64,000 nucleotides of DNA from positions 62,001 to 126,000 of the forward strand of contig RPFO01000240.1 of assembly GCA_009746045.1 (NCBI GenBank), given 5' to 3'. The notes below the pieces were generated by a model, which ran no database searches, had not been told where the DNA came from, and saw only the letters and a list, made by a program, of their open reading frames with translations. Every line of letters begins with the position of its first letter. Position 1 is the stretch's first letter. Shown piece after piece: positions 20,673-31,673 of this stretch. Source of the DNA: Mesostigma viride (lineage: Eukaryota; Streptophyta; Mesostigmatophyceae; Mesostigmatales; Mesostigmataceae). Made by a program: the position numbers and the translations under genes.

Positions 20673-22578
20673 AGGGGGTGCGCAGCTTCCTGGGATTGGC
20701 ATCTTACTACCGACGGTTCATCCCGCGGTTTGCCACCATCGCCGCCCGATCAACGCTCTTCTCAAGAAGGGTACCCCGTTCCTCTGGGCTGAGCAGTGCC
20801 AACAGGCTTTTGAGGCGCTTAAGCGCCACCTCACCACAGCACCAGTCCTTATCCTGCCGGACCCGGCCCTTCCTTTCGTCGTGGCTACGGACGCCAGCAA
20901 GGTGGCCATCGGGGGTGTCCTCTTGCAGGACCAAGGCAAGGGTCTTCAGCCCATCGAGTATATCTCACGCACAATGATTCCGGCGGAGCGGAATTACCCA
21001 GTGCATCAGCAGGAGCTTCTGGCAGTAGTCTACAGCTGCCACACGTGGCGTCATCATCTTCTGGGGGCCCAGTTTTCGGTGGCCATTAGTGAGCAGGGGG
21101 ATCTCGACCCCCACCGCCTGGTGATCCACACCGACCACCGGCCGCTCACCCACCTCCTGGTGCAGCCCAACCTGACGCCCCGCCAAGCGCGGTGGATGGA
21201 GTACTTGTCACAGTTTGCGCCATTCAAGATCCAATACGTCAAGGGCGCGGACAACGTGGTGCCAGACGCCCTTTCGCGACGGGCGGACTATTGGTTCTAC
21301 GAGGACATGGATGTGCTTCATACCACTTGCGTACCAGTGGCCGCCCCGGGGACCGCCTACGGCGCGGAGCCACGGTCTCCCCGGGCCCGCCACCTGTTTC
21401 ATCTGGGACACACCACCAGCGATGACTTGTCACCTCTCTTGGAGGAGACGAGTGCCCACGAGGACGTGGACACCCCCGGGGAGGGGGAGGGATCGCATAT
21501 GCGCATGCCCCTTAGCCATGTGGTGCCGCCCCAGGGAATTTTTCAGCTTCAGCCGATCGGCCCGCCCACAGTCTTCTCCGAATTCGTCAACCAGGCGAGC
21601 GCGGAGACAGAACCGGCCGCGGACGCGTTCACAGTCACGTCGGACCTGGAGACGATGATCAGTCGTTTCACGGTCACGGAGGAAGCGGCGCTTGAAGCCA
21701 TCCGGGCGCATCCCCAGCAGATGGGTGCCTACCCTTGCAAGTTCCAGGATGGACGCCTGTTCGTGAGCATCCAGCCGGAGGAATGGCGGCTGTATGTCCC
21801 GGAGCTTTGTAGGGCCGCCTTGCTTCACGAGCTCCACGATTCGCTTCTAGGCGGACATCAGGGAAGCCACCGTCTTTATCCTCGGGCCCGCAAACATTTC
21901 TACTGGCCAGGGATGAAGGAGTATATTGAGACATATGTGCGCCAGTGCCCCTCGTGCCAGATCATGAAGTCCAGGAACACGGGCTCGCAAGCCGTCCCCA
22001 AGACGTTACCTGATCCGATGGGTCCTTGGGATTCTATCATGATGGACTTCATCGGCCCGTTCAAGAAGGCGAAGAGCGGCAACAGCATGGTCTTGGTGTT
22101 CGTGGACCGCCTGACGCGCATGTGTCACTTGGCCCCGTGTCCTGCCGACCTCACTGCGGAGGAGTGCGCCAAGATATACCTGACGCACGTGTTCCGGTTC
22201 CACGGGCTCAGCCGACAGTTCATCTCCGACCGCGACAAGCTCTTCACGGCCAAATTCTGGCAGGAGTTTTTCGAACGACTGGGCACCAAGGTGTCGCTGG
22301 GCACGGCCTACCACAGTTCGTCGTCACATCTGGTGGAGCGGTTGAACCGCACAGTGCAAGAGACCATGCGACACTACACCGACGCGGTGGGCAGCAATTG
22401 GGAGGATTCAACTTCTGGGCTTGGTGGAATTCTCCCTGAACAATGCTCCCCAGGCCGCCCACGGATTTACCCCCTTTTTCCTCAACTCTGGCAGGCACCC
22501 TCTCACGCCTCCCGACCTGCTTATGAGCCCCGGACTGGGAGAGGATCAGGTCAAGCTGGACACACGCCAAGGGGTTGA
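20669..22578 (+). pseudogene. Gyp-G RNase H and integrase
   Basis: After a short segment in a third phase, one phase runs from about 20745 to 22405. RNase H: VVATDASKVAIGGVLL, ELLAVVYSCHTWRHHL and LVIHTDHRPL supply Asp, Glu and Asp. Integrase: zinc-binding H..GGH...C..C (CPSCQIMK), then MMDFIGPF, ISDRDKLF and HLVERLNRTVQE form the DDE triad with 35 residues between the second Asp and Glu. The usual HPQTDGQTE segment reads HSSSSHLVE. The phase is lost near 22405 at SNWED. Confidence 0.85.
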
Positions 22579-23164
22579 TCGCTTGCTGCAGCGGATGCAC
22601 CAGGCTCATAACAGTGCAGTCCAGGGCTACCGCGCCGCGACCGAGCGGTATCTGGAGAGGACAGCCGGCAAGAGGGATAATCGGGCGCCGTCCATTGAGG
22701 TGGGCGATTGGGTCCTGGTGGAGGGCCCACAGATCGGACGATTCTCACACAAGGTGGAAAAGGAGCTGAAGACTAAGCTTCGACCCATGTTCCTGGGCCC
22801 CTACAAGGTTCTCACCAAGTTTGACGACGTCATGTTCCAGGTGGACGTCCCAGAGTCATGGAACCTCACGTCCAACCGTTTCCATCGTGACCAGCTCAAG
22901 TTGTACCACCAGAACACCATTCAGGGTCGGGTCAATCCCCCGGCCCCGTTGGAATTCAATCCGGACACGGGGGAACAGGAGGATGAGGTGGCAGCGATCG
23001 TGGGACACCGGGATGTCAAACGAGGTCGGGGGACCCAGCGACAGTACCGTGTGCGATGGCGATTCGCGCAGCATGAGTCTGAGGACTCCTGGCGCACTTC
23101 TACTGAGTTAGCGGGTTGCGCCCGCTTATTGGAAGCGTACAAGAAGACACACCAATTGCATTAA
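22421..23164 (+). pseudogene. Gyp-G integrase C-terminus with chromodomain
   Basis: Continues integrase in a new phase: MVEFSLNNAPQAAHGFTPFFL, then VGDWVLVEG, LRPMFLGPYKVL (the GPY/F module) and NRFHRDQLKLYH. Residues about 180-240 form a chromodomain (EVAAIVGHRDVK, QYRVRWRF, EDSWRTSTELAG, LLEAYKK). This defines the element as a chromovirus. Chromodomains can direct insertion to heterochromatin, which agrees with its location inside other repeats. Confidence 0.85.
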
Positions 23165-23383
23165 TAGGCCACATGCGGTATAACGGTGTACGGTGTAGGG
23201 TGAGAGTGAGGTGTGAGCCGGGTACCAGGTACACGCCGACTAACGCCTTGGCTTGTGGTGTGTGGGCCGTGCAGGGGGACGCCGCGGAGGCGCCTCCCAG
23301 GGGCCAGACTTCCGCCAGCGCCGCGGAGGCCGTAGAGGCAGGAATCCGGGTAGTAGACGGGGAGTCGAGTGAGGAAGATCTGC

Positions 23384-24528
23384 ATGGTGGACATGGACAC
23401 GACAGATTACCCGGAGGCCCCTCTACCAGAACAGGATGACAGGATGCAGACAGCTCGCGGAGAGCCTGCAGTCCGAAGGGGTGCTGTAAGGGCCGGGGGC
23501 TCGGGAGGTGGTGGCCGGCACGAGACGTCGTCCAGACCCGAAGCTCCGGACGCGCGCGCGCTGCAGATAGTGAAGGAGCTGAATGAGGAGACATTCAACC
23601 CCCGGGTGTTCGTGCGCGACTATGGTCGGGCGGGTGACTTGGTGGAGCGGCGTCGTCGGCGCCGTAACCAGATGCCGTCAGATCTCCGCGCCGATTCCAT
23701 TCTGGCGCGGGTCGGCCCCGCTAAGCTGGAGGATTTTCGATGGTTCGTGCGGAGAAATGTGGGGTTCAAGATCGAGACCCGCACCGCCGAGCGCGACGGC
23801 GTGGTGGTCGGTATCGACTGGGAAACCCATGAGCGGGGGTGCCTGTGTCATGCGTGCGTGAACACGCTGGATGCAGGTCTGGTATTTCCACGGCTGTTGC
23901 TCCTCCTAATTCCACCCGAGGTGCGGAAGCATCTGGAGAACTACTTTCCTCGATACCTCCCGTTTGAAGGGGCGTTGCGGGGCGAGAAGTGTATGCGCGC
24001 GGGTCAGTACTCGTTGCGGCAGGCCCTGGATCGCATTGTGGCGATGGACGACGAGGACCAGGATGATGGGAGCGAGGGTGACGACTCCGATTCTGATGAC
24101 TACCCTCCCCGCCCTCTTCCTCGTCCTCCTCCAAGGGATCCACCTTCTGGGGGCTCCTTGGAGGGCGGCGCAGGACATCGTCCTGTGACGCGTTTCGAGG
24201 CGCCACCGCCGGCGATGGGCTGGGGGCGCCCCTCTGGGCGAGGGTCTCGCCCGCGGTCCACGGGTTGGGGCGGCGGCAGCCAACCAGCTTCTCGGCGTGC
24301 TCCAGACCGGCCTGCACGTCGGCGCTCGCCCTCACCGTCATCGCGCTCGCGTTCCCGTTCGGACTCGGGAACGGAGGTACGCCCTGCTCGCCGCGCGTCA
24401 CCGCCACCTCGTCGCCCGGCTGATCGGCACTGGGAGCGCACGTGGGGGTCGGCGGTGGAATTGGAGCGTGAGGCTCGGCGACCGCGGTCGGATATGACGG
24501 GAGCTGCTCCGGCTAGGACAGAGCAGCC
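23384..24528 (+). pseudogene. Gyp-G accessory frame 1, interrupted by AGTT-L
   Basis: An open frame after pol, first clear ATG at 23384 (MVDMDTTDYPEA); the phase is open a little further upstream. The middle (LRADSILARVGPAKLEDF, GVVVGIDWETHERGCLCHACVN) looks globular. The C-terminal part is acidic, then rich in Arg, Ser and Pro. I recognise no domain. AGTT-L entered at CAGCC (24524-24528). The same phase stays open on the other side from 40762 to a stop at 41177-41179, so the original product was about 520 codons. Confidence 0.6.
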
Positions 24529-25225
24529 AGTTAACGTTCTTAGCACATGCAATGTGAAGGATATGGTTGCAATGCAGCAATGTGTGAATATGGTTGGAAA
24601 CGGAGCTTTGTTAAAATCGGATAATGTTTACAGCGCTCACACACTTGAGGCTTGTACACGCGCTTGCCAAGTCAAGGCACAACACGTGAGGCGGGCTCGC
24701 AAGAGATGCCCATTTGGCACTGGCCTATTGTTTATATACTTGTGCACTGTGCTTGCTAGTCCTGAGCAGCCTAGGAGGCCTGCTCAGTAATAACACCCCC
24801 GGTACAGTATTCACTACCTGTACAGCGCCCAACTCCTATACAGTAGGTCTGCCATACAGGCACGGTGACCACAGAGCACAGTCCACAGTGACTATTGCAT
24901 CTGCACCTAGAAGTCCAGGACTAAGCCTGCGGTACCAACAGACCACAGGTTAAGGTTCCTATTTCCTGCGTACGACGTATTAATCCAATACCGTCGTAAG
25001 TACAGCACCTAATTCCTGTCAGCCCAGGAATTACTGTCGACCCCATATGTCTTCGGCAAATATTCACGTCCGACTTAGAAGAACAGCCGGCTCGCGCTCG
25101 CGCGCGACCGGGAAGTCGGAACGCCATAACTTTCTTGATACTTGTCGGAATGAACTCGTTCCGGTGCCGCTGGAATCGCAGAGATATGCCGAATCAGGCT
25201 TACGCCAATGCGCTTGGCGTTAACT
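24529..25225 (-). repeat. AGTT-L 3' LTR
   Basis: Starts AGTTAACGTTCTTAGC on the plus strand and ends GGCGTTAACT. Near-identical to 40059-40756. Preceded in the element's sense by GGATTGG, as in AGTT-M. Confidence 0.93.
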
Positions 25226-25973
25226 CCAATCCTTTCTTTTCTTCAGCTGTAGCAGCTCACACAAGTCTACATACAAACACACACAATGGGTACTGGATAT
25301 CCTCCCCAGACTACAAGTCACAACCCGCTGGGCATGACAGTCAGCTTGGATTCCTTATTATATGTACATAGCACCCATACTGGCTCAGGAGCACAAACAA
25401 ATTACAATGAGTCCCTATCCCTTCACGGGAGGCTCGTTGTGTTACCCATGTACAAGAGGTTGGCCAACTGTGGCAGCCCATAGGTGTTCAGCTAAGAACT
25501 TGAGAAGTATGTACAACCTTCAGGACCTTAGGCGAAACCCCACAGATCACCCACAACAGCTCATCAGAAAACATTGCTGACCCCCAGACGGAAGTCGGCG
25601 CCGGTCTGCTGCCCCTTATCGAACCAGACACAACATCTACGCGAAGCACATGCAAAACACAAGCTCCCATACTCGTTCCAACCGTGGAAAATCAGGGGAC
25701 CTGTCGCCACCTCACCAGCATGGTGGATGGGTCAGCCAGTCCGTGAAACTCCGCCTTAAGACGGCACCAGGGAATCGAACCCCGCCCACAAACCACAGAT
25801 CTGGGGAAACCTCAGACTGAGATGAAAACCCCAGATAGACATCTCTCCATCAGAGACAATGTCAGACATTCCCACACCAGAGACATGTCTCACCCCTCAA
25901 GGTGTGCTCAGGATTATGTACAATCAAGCTCCCAGCCTGATATCCAGAGACTTAAGCACCCAGCTCTCAGCTT
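25226..25973 (-). other. AGTT-L 3' untranslated region
   Basis: Non-coding. It carries a purine tract next to the LTR (plus strand CCTTTCTTTTCTTC at 25231-25244) and the conserved T-arm-like motif at 25766-25787. Confidence 0.6.
25766..25787 (-). other. conserved tRNA T-arm-like motif in AGTT-L 3' region
   Basis: On the minus strand it contains GGTTCGATTCC inside a 22-nt block identical to 37575-37596 of AGTT-M, although the surrounding sequence has diverged. It can form a short stem with a TTCGATT loop, like a tRNA T arm, and it fits the pol III B-box consensus. Confidence 0.65.
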
Positions 25974-28900
25974 TTAGACAGATAGACCGACTTGACAGTC
26001 AGCATTCATGAGCTTCCTCAGTACATTGTACTGGGCTGGGGCCTTGTGTGGCAGCTTTGTCAATGCATCAGCAGGGTTCTCCTCGCCAGGGATATGCTTC
26101 AAGTCAACCAAACTGGCCAACTCCTTCAGCAACAAATAATCCAGGTCCCGGCTCCTGGCCAGCTGCTTGTGAACAAACTGGACCATACCCATGCTGTCTG
26201 TTAGCAACAACGTCTCCATCTGCAAGGTCCAAGGGGTAACTGAAGCCAGCTCCAGCATTAACTCCTTTATGTACAGGCTGGACTGGATCCCCTCGCATAT
26301 GGCCCTGCATTCTGCCACATCTGAACTGATACAGACCCTCTTCTGCAGTCTGCTGTACCAGCTGAACAAACTTGCCCTGCTCTGATAAAAAGCAAACAGA
26401 GCAGCAGATCTCCCCCTGACCTTGGTAACCTGGCGAGCATCCATGGAACTGTCAACAAAGATCTCCAAGGTGATAGGCTGGGTAAAGTCAATCCCAGACA
26501 AAATCAGATCAGGGGTACTCTCCACCAACCGGGCTATGACTCGAGGCTTCTCATCCTCAAGCACCTCATCAGGCATTCTGCTATGGACCATCAAAGACGG
26601 ACCACAGATGCTGGCAAACCAGGCCCACATGCCTCTCAACTCAGGTCCTGCAGCCTGGGTGATCTTCTCTGGCAAGGCCTTCACAATGGTCTGTTTATAA
26701 TCTCCTCCAGCCTGAAGCCTGATACTCCACTCCCCGTCCCTCCTGAACAGGGTAGCCTGCATTCCACAGAACACTACAGGCTTGTTGGGCTCCTGCCACA
26801 GCTCCTTGCCCAGTGAAAACTTGCCACTGATGACAGGAATAAACTTCTTTAGCCAGGTCGTGGGGGCTAGCAAATGCAGATCATCTCCATGCAAACTAGC
26901 ATACACTGGCAGACCCTCCCATTGGGCCAGCAGCAAACAGGGATCAACTGAAGACACTCTCAAGCCACACTCACTGATCAGAGCTTCCTGCAGCGTGAGT
27001 CTCCAGATGATTGGGCTCGACCTGAGTCCTTCCAGGCCCTTCAGAATAACCAGGAATTGTTGATGCAGCTCCAGCTTCCAGATGGCAGGCACCTCAACAC
27101 AGTAAGGCTCATCCTGCTTCCACACCCTCCTGGCCACTTCTGGATCAGATTTTAAAAATGCCCTCTTGAAGTCCAGCAGCACTGATGACATAGCTGCTCC
27201 CCTGTTCAGCAACCCCACGTAGAGACATAGCAAAATTCTCCATGTGTCGTGTAGCATCCCTGGCGTGTATAGCTCCTCTCCTGGCAGACTCCCCGTGCCG
27301 TGATACTCATTCAGGACAGGCCTGACATGGGGCACTGATACCTCATCCACAACCTTCCTCTTCAGCACAAATCTCAAAGCAAGCTTCCTTGATGCTGGGG
27401 GACGTCTGTCTGTTGGTGCAGCACACTCAAACTGCAACCACTCCTCCAATGCCTTGGAGAAGGCGAGCTTCCAAGCCTCAAACAAAGTAGGCGAGCTCAT
27501 CTCTTGGACCAGCTGGTCATATGTCAAAGGAGAGTGTGCAGCAAGGCTCCTGTGAGTTATGCCAATACTGCTGGGGTGCAACACAGCTGGAATCACCAAA
27601 CTGGCCGCTGGGGGCACCTCCCCTTCATCCCATTTTACACCCTTGACTGGCTTGGCCCTGCACCTGACTGGAAATGTTGTCCTGAAATTTTCTAGGGGAA
27701 TCATCCCCCAGCCATCTCTTCTCAGAGCTGTAGCTCTGATAGAAATCCCAGGATTGCCCAGAAAATTCTGACCCAAAATCACAGGGCCATCATAGTCCTC
27801 TAGGACAAGGAAGGTCACATCCACACCCATGACAGGGGCAGTAACCTCTCCCAACACCCTTAGATGCGTCCTACCACTGAAATCAGACACCCAGGGGCAA
27901 CTTGGTTCTCCGACCAGCAGTTCTCCTGTATGCTGAGGTCCCATGACAGAAACCTGTGCATTGGTATCTATCTCCATGGCAGCTACCTCAGGTTCATCCA
28001 ACTGGACAAGCTTGGACACCTTAGGCTCCTTCTTGGCTCTTTGCAAAGCCTGTACAATATCTGATAGACGCACACCCCTAGGCCTGGTGTCGGGCCGTTC
28101 CGGAGGTGCAGCCTGTCCGCCTGCTTGCCCAACCACCGTATGTGAAGGTACCCCAGGGGCCGGGCCAGGGTCACCCTGAGGGCTCGATACAGCTGTAGCA
28201 CCCTGATCAGGAAGCTCCACGTCACCCCCGCCTTGTACACCAGCGGGCACCTGGAAGAGGTCTCCTTGATTACCTCCCCGGGGACGGATCTTTGACCAGG
28301 ACAGACGGTGCACTGCTTGGGAGCCATCAATGGCCACCCAGCACTTATGGCCAGCGGCTTCTACTCGGGTCACCACCCCATCATGCCAGCTGCCACGTTT
28401 CCCTGGAAAGCTTGGTTCCTTCCACACAACAACCTGTTGTCCAACGTTAGGTTCTAGGACACTCCAGCCCTTGTCTTTCTGCCTCAGCTTGAGGAACTTG
28501 GCCTCTAGCTTCTCCTTCCATGCCTGCTCAGCATCAGCTGGCAGCATCCTGGTATGCAACATAAGAGGATTGATGGCAATGTCACCAAAGAACATGGGAG
28601 TCCTCAGGTTCAGCCTGTCCTCCACAGAACGTAGCCATGCAGATGTCACAATGGCAGATGACGTCCTTGGAATCCTCTCCACCAGCAGCACAGTCTTGAA
28701 CTCTTGGATGGCTCTCTCCACCACCCCTTGCTGGCCGTGGCTCTCCCTGGGTGTAATCAGCAACTCTGGAAACTCTGGCAGGTTCTCACAGCACTCAAAC
28801 TGAATGTCACACTGCAACAACTCCAACCCAGGGTACCTGCTCCTTGTCAACTTCAGAGCAGCAATCAATGTAGGCTTCTCCATGTCAGGCAGGATCTCTA

Positions 28901-29564
28901 GGGTCTTGTACTTGGTATATCTGTCCACTGCCACCAGCAGCTTCAAACCCCTGATTCTCTGAATATCTACCTGCACATGGCCTGGCTGCAAAATAGGAGT
29001 CCTGGCATGAGACTGCTTGGGCTTTCTAGCAACTAGCCTGCACTTGCAAGCTTGAGCAACCTGTTGGCAGATGGAGTACAACTCACTTCCTCCCAGCCGT
29101 CTAGCAACTTGCAAAGACTGAGCTGCATGGCCAAACATGGTATGCAACCTTGAGGCAATGTCATACAAGAGAGAAAACCTTTTATTGTCATTATTAGCAC
29201 TCAAGGTATGTACAGATCCCTTATGTACAGGAGGCACCAGGGTCGTGCCTGTCAGACTGTCTCCAGCCCTATCCTCATCCTGACCATCCTGTGCCAGTCC
29301 TGCACGGTCAGAATGCTTCTGAGATCCACCTGGGTCCACATCACCAGGTCCTACCTCAGGCTCAGCACCGCCATGGCGGGCACGTTGGCGAGTAACCACT
29401 GCAGCTACAGCTGGCATACTCTCTGTGGTAACCAAGCTTGCCCCATCGTGTCCAATAGGCTCTTTCACTAGAGCATGGGGCTGCCCCTCACTGCTGTCAC
29501 TAGCAGCTTCATTACACTCCCCTGGGGGCACCCTCCAGGGTTCAGGGATGTGTGCAGGCTCAAG
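25974..29564 (-). CDS. AGTT-L Pol: integrase, protease-like, RT, RNase H (after UGA readthrough)
   Basis: Reads leftward from the gag UGA; the longest part (from 29531) is 1,185 residues. Integrase: H-X4-H (HTMFGH), Cys cluster CQQVAQACKC, then D in HVQVDIQRIRG, D in LLQCDIQFE and E in GVVERAIQEFK, 29 residues between the last two. A basic C-terminal module (GKRGSWHDGVV) follows. Near residue 521 is an aspartic protease-like domain, MEIDTNAQVSVMG (DTN) with VILGQNFLGNPG. RT: LLDFKRAFLKSD, LKGLEGLRSSPIIW and SLHGDDLHL (HGDD, not YVDD). RNase H: FVDSSMDARQVTKVRGRSA, ISSDVAECRAICEG, NPADALTK. Copia-type RT and RNase H are clear; protease after integrase is not the Copia order. The frame is intact. 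Confidence 0.9.
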   Translation of the reverse strand, partial: LEPAHIPEPWRVPPGECNEAASDSSEGQPHALVKEPIGHDGASLVTTESMPAVAAVVTRQRARHGGAEPEVGPGDVDPGGSQKHSDRAGLAQDGQDEDRAGDSLTGTTLVPPVHKGSVHTLSANNDNKRFSLLYDIASRLHTMFGHAAQSLQVARRLGGSELYSICQQVAQACKCRLVARKPKQSHARTPILQPGHVQVDIQRIRGLKLLVAVDRYTKYKTLEILPDMEKPTLIAALKLTRSRYPGLELLQCDIQFECCENLPEFPELLITPRESHGQQGVVERAIQEFKTVLLVERIPRTSSAIVTSAWLRSVEDRLNLRTPMFFGDIAINPLMLHTRMLPADAEQAWKEKLEAKFLKLRQKDKGWSVLEPNVGQQVVVWKEPSFPGKRGSWHDGVVTRVEAAGHKCWVAIDGSQAVHRLSWSKIRPRGGNQGDLFQVPAGVQGGGDVELPDQGATAVSSPQGDPGPAPGVPSHTVVGQAGGQAAPPERPDTRPRGVRLSDIVQALQRAKKEPKVSKLVQLDEPEVAAMEIDTNAQVSVMGPQHTGELLVGEPSCPWVSDFSGRTHLRVLGEVTAPVMGVDVTFLVLEDYDGPVILGQNFLGNPGISIRATALRRDGWGMIPLENFRTTFPVRCRAKPVKGVKWDEGEVPPAASLVIPAVLHPSSIGITHRSLAAHSPLTYDQLVQEMSSPTLFEAWKLAFSKALEEWLQFECAAPTDRRPPASRKLALRFVLKRKVVDEVSVPHVRPVLNEYHGTGSLPGEELYTPGMLHDTWRILLCLYVGLLNRGAAMSSVLLDFKRAFLKSDPEVARRVWKQDEPYCVEVPAIWKLELHQQFLVILKGLEGLRSSPIIWRLTLQEALISECGLRVSSVDPCLLLAQWEGLPVYASLHGDDLHLLAPTTWLKKFIPVISGKFSLGKELWQEPNKPVVFCGMQATLFRRDGEWSIRLQAGGDYKQTIVKALPEKITQAAGPELRGMWAWFASICGPSLMVHSRMPDEVLEDEKPRVIARLVESTPDLILSGIDFTQPITLEIFVDSSMDARQVTKVRGRSAALFAFYQSRASLFSWYSRLQKRVCISSDVAECRAICEGIQSSLYIKELMLELASVTPWTLQMETLLLTDSMGMVQFVHKQLARSRDLDYLLLKELASLVDLKHIPGEENPADALTKLPHKAPAQYNVLRKLMNADCQVGLSV

Positions 29565-30752
29565 TCAATGATCAGCAGCCTTGCCCTTGCCCTTGTCCTG
29601 GGATGGACCAGCCTTGTCCTTGCTGCCACCCTGAGCGGGCTTGCTCTGACCTTCCTGCCTCAGGTACGAGGGACACTCATTCCTGAAGTGACCCTTCCCC
29701 TGGCAGAAATAACATTCCACCTGACTGATGTCCCGTGAGGTCCCACTGCTGGGCCCAGCCTTGGGAGGACCACCCACCCTCTTGAAGTCAAACTGGGACT
29801 GTGGATGTCCCGACTTCGGCGGGGTCCCCCGTCCAGCCCTTCTGTCACGCCCCCTCCTGGACCTTCCTCGACCCCTTGAAGAGGTCTCAGGCCCTCTCGA
29901 GGGCGCTGGGCCCCCGTGGCCCGATCCCCTCATGGACTTAACCGTGGGTTCAGTGGCCTCCTCATCACCCTGACGAGGGCGCTTACCACCCACGTACTTG
30001 CCGCTGAAACACTCATACAACTGGTCCGTCATGGCTGCCCAGCCATGGACCTGTCGCATGTGGATGGTCACATTATCCATGGTGACCGGATCCAGCTGCA
30101 GCGACTTGAGAAAGTCGCCCATGGCCATCCGATCTGCGACGAAGAAGCCCTTGGCCATGGCGTCCTCCCTCAGCTTGACGAAGTCTTCAAAGGCGTGGAC
30201 CACTAGTTGCCCCTTGATGGGCTTGTAGTCCAGGTATTCTTGCTTCAGGTGGGACCCATCTATGGTCCTCTTGTCACTCAGGAACGACCTGAGTCGCGTC
30301 ATAAACGCCGTCCAGGTGTCCCCCGCCGCGTGTCGCTCCCGAACAAACTTGAACAGCCGCCTCGCCGACTGCCGTATGTAGGCACTAGACGCCAGGATGC
30401 GAAGCTTGTCACCGTTGTATATCTCCGTGTACAAGTTCATGTCCTCTAACATCCTCTCAGCATCCCGGGGCTGCCAATTGTCCTTGATGGACTGAAACTG
30501 GCCTAGCACCGCGTACCCCTCAGCAACGGTTGGTCGCTTAGGCGCCGCTTGATCTGCGGCTGGCGCGTGCTGCCCGCCCTGCGATCCTTGGCTCTGATTA
30601 TCTGGCACCTCAGCCTGGTCTCCCAGCGCCTGGCCGTCCCCGCGTCCATCGCGTCCACCGCGTCCATCGCGTCCATCTCGTCCATCCATCCCAGCGCCGC
30701 GCCGTCCGAAGCCCATAAAGCCCGCTTGTTGGTTGATAGCTCCATCCTCCAT
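29565..30752 (-). CDS. AGTT-L Gag
   Basis: A 395-codon frame from ATG at 30752. The N-terminus has degenerate GRDGRDGR repeats and a Gln/Pro region. The middle is helical (RMLEDMNLYTEIYNGDKLR; WTAFMTRLRSFLSDK). Then comes a basic RGRGRSRRGRDRR stretch, the segment FDFKRVGGPPKAG (shared with AGTT-M) and a zinc knuckle CYFCQGKGHFRNEC. It ends CAT TGA CTT. The UGA is the only stop between Gag and Pol, which share one phase, and UGA followed by CU is a leaky context. It is expected to form the particle and bind RNA. Confidence 0.85.
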   Translation of the reverse strand: MEDGAINQQAGFMGFGRRGAGMDGRDGRDGRGGRDGRGDGQALGDQAEVPDNQSQGSQGGQHAPAADQAAPKRPTVAEGYAVLGQFQSIKDNWQPRDAERMLEDMNLYTEIYNGDKLRILASSAYIRQSARRLFKFVRERHAAGDTWTAFMTRLRSFLSDKRTIDGSHLKQEYLDYKPIKGQLVVHAFEDFVKLREDAMAKGFFVADRMAMGDFLKSLQLDPVTMDNVTIHMRQVHGWAAMTDQLYECFSGKYVGGKRPRQGDEEATEPTVKSMRGSGHGGPAPSRGPETSSRGRGRSRRGRDRRAGRGTPPKSGHPQSQFDFKRVGGPPKAGPSSGTSRDISQVECYFCQGKGHFRNECPSYLRQEGQSKPAQGGSKDKAGPSQDKGKGKAADH

Positions 30753-31033
30753 GATGGCCTCTGTTCAGATCTGCTACAGCCAGCCAAGTGGCCAAGCAGC
30801 AATTAAAGCAATATAAGCTACTGAACAAGAAAGGAAAGTGCCAAGTGTTACCACTCAGGCAAGACCACCACGGCTGGCCCCAGGCGCGTCCTGGTTCTCC
30901 TTGTCGCTGTCGTCGTCGCTGTCGCTCACCACAATCAGCTCTGGTACCCTGCTACCTGCTGCGCCGTCGTCGACCCGCTGTCGGCCCGCGATGACTGAAT
31001 CGTCACCGTTGGTAAAGTAGACAGGTGACAACC
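30753..31033 (-). other. AGTT-L leader next to gag
   Basis: Non-coding stretch between gag and the point of AGTT-M insertion; the rest of the leader lies at 38862 and beyond. GTCGTCGTCG-type triplets occur at 30905-30975. Nothing else recognised. Confidence 0.5.
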
Positions 31034-31649
31034 AGTTAACGTAAAGGATTTACGTTAGATGGATAGAGATTGTTACGCTCTTTCCAACGGCACCTTGAAC
31101 GCCTCATTTGGTTAAGGAACGTAAAAGTTATGACGTTTCCTAGGCTGTGCCGACAGTACCCGGCGCGCCACTGTGGGCGCGTACGGACACAGGATGTACA
31201 AGTGTCACTTTGATAGTCCGCAGGACGTTGACAGGACTTGTACAGGACTTGATGGTCAATTGATAGGTAGGCGCACTGTAGCGCGCCAGGACCTATGAGA
31301 CAATTGATGCTGAGTAGTGTACGGATAGGTCCACAGGACTAGCCGTATGGACAATTGATAGATCTGCGCGCCAAAGGCGTGCCAGAGTCTGTGTAATCAA
31401 TTGATTGACAGTTCAGCTGTGACAGTGCAGCTGAATACTTGGACGCGTCCCTAGCAAGCTATATGAGTGACTTGGTCACACCGGGACGCTAGTTCTTGCG
31501 TGCACGTTCTCTTGGCACTGCGACCCTGTCGCTGTGCTGCGTGCAGTCTTGGAAGTGACGTGACTTACGTCTGTGTTTCCTGATTATTAATAAAGGCAAC
31601 TTCCTGCAAGAACCATGGCGGAATTCGTGGCATTCTTACCCTCACAACT
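31034..31649 (+). repeat. AGTT-M 5' LTR (616 bp)
   Basis: Starts AGTTAACGTAAAGG and ends CCTCACAACT. Contains several CAATTGAT motifs (near 31257, 31301, 31349 and 31389), a possible TATATGAG core promoter near 31461 and AATAAAGG near 31590 as polyadenylation signal. Confidence 0.93.
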
Positions 31650-31673
31650 CGTATTACACGCTCTGTCAAAAAG

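Noticed and set aside
24529-25225. Interpretation of the AGTT repeats as DIRS or tyrosine-recombinase termini
   Set aside because: Simple direct repeats with a 5-bp target duplication and a DDE integrase in Pol point to an LTR retrotransposon.
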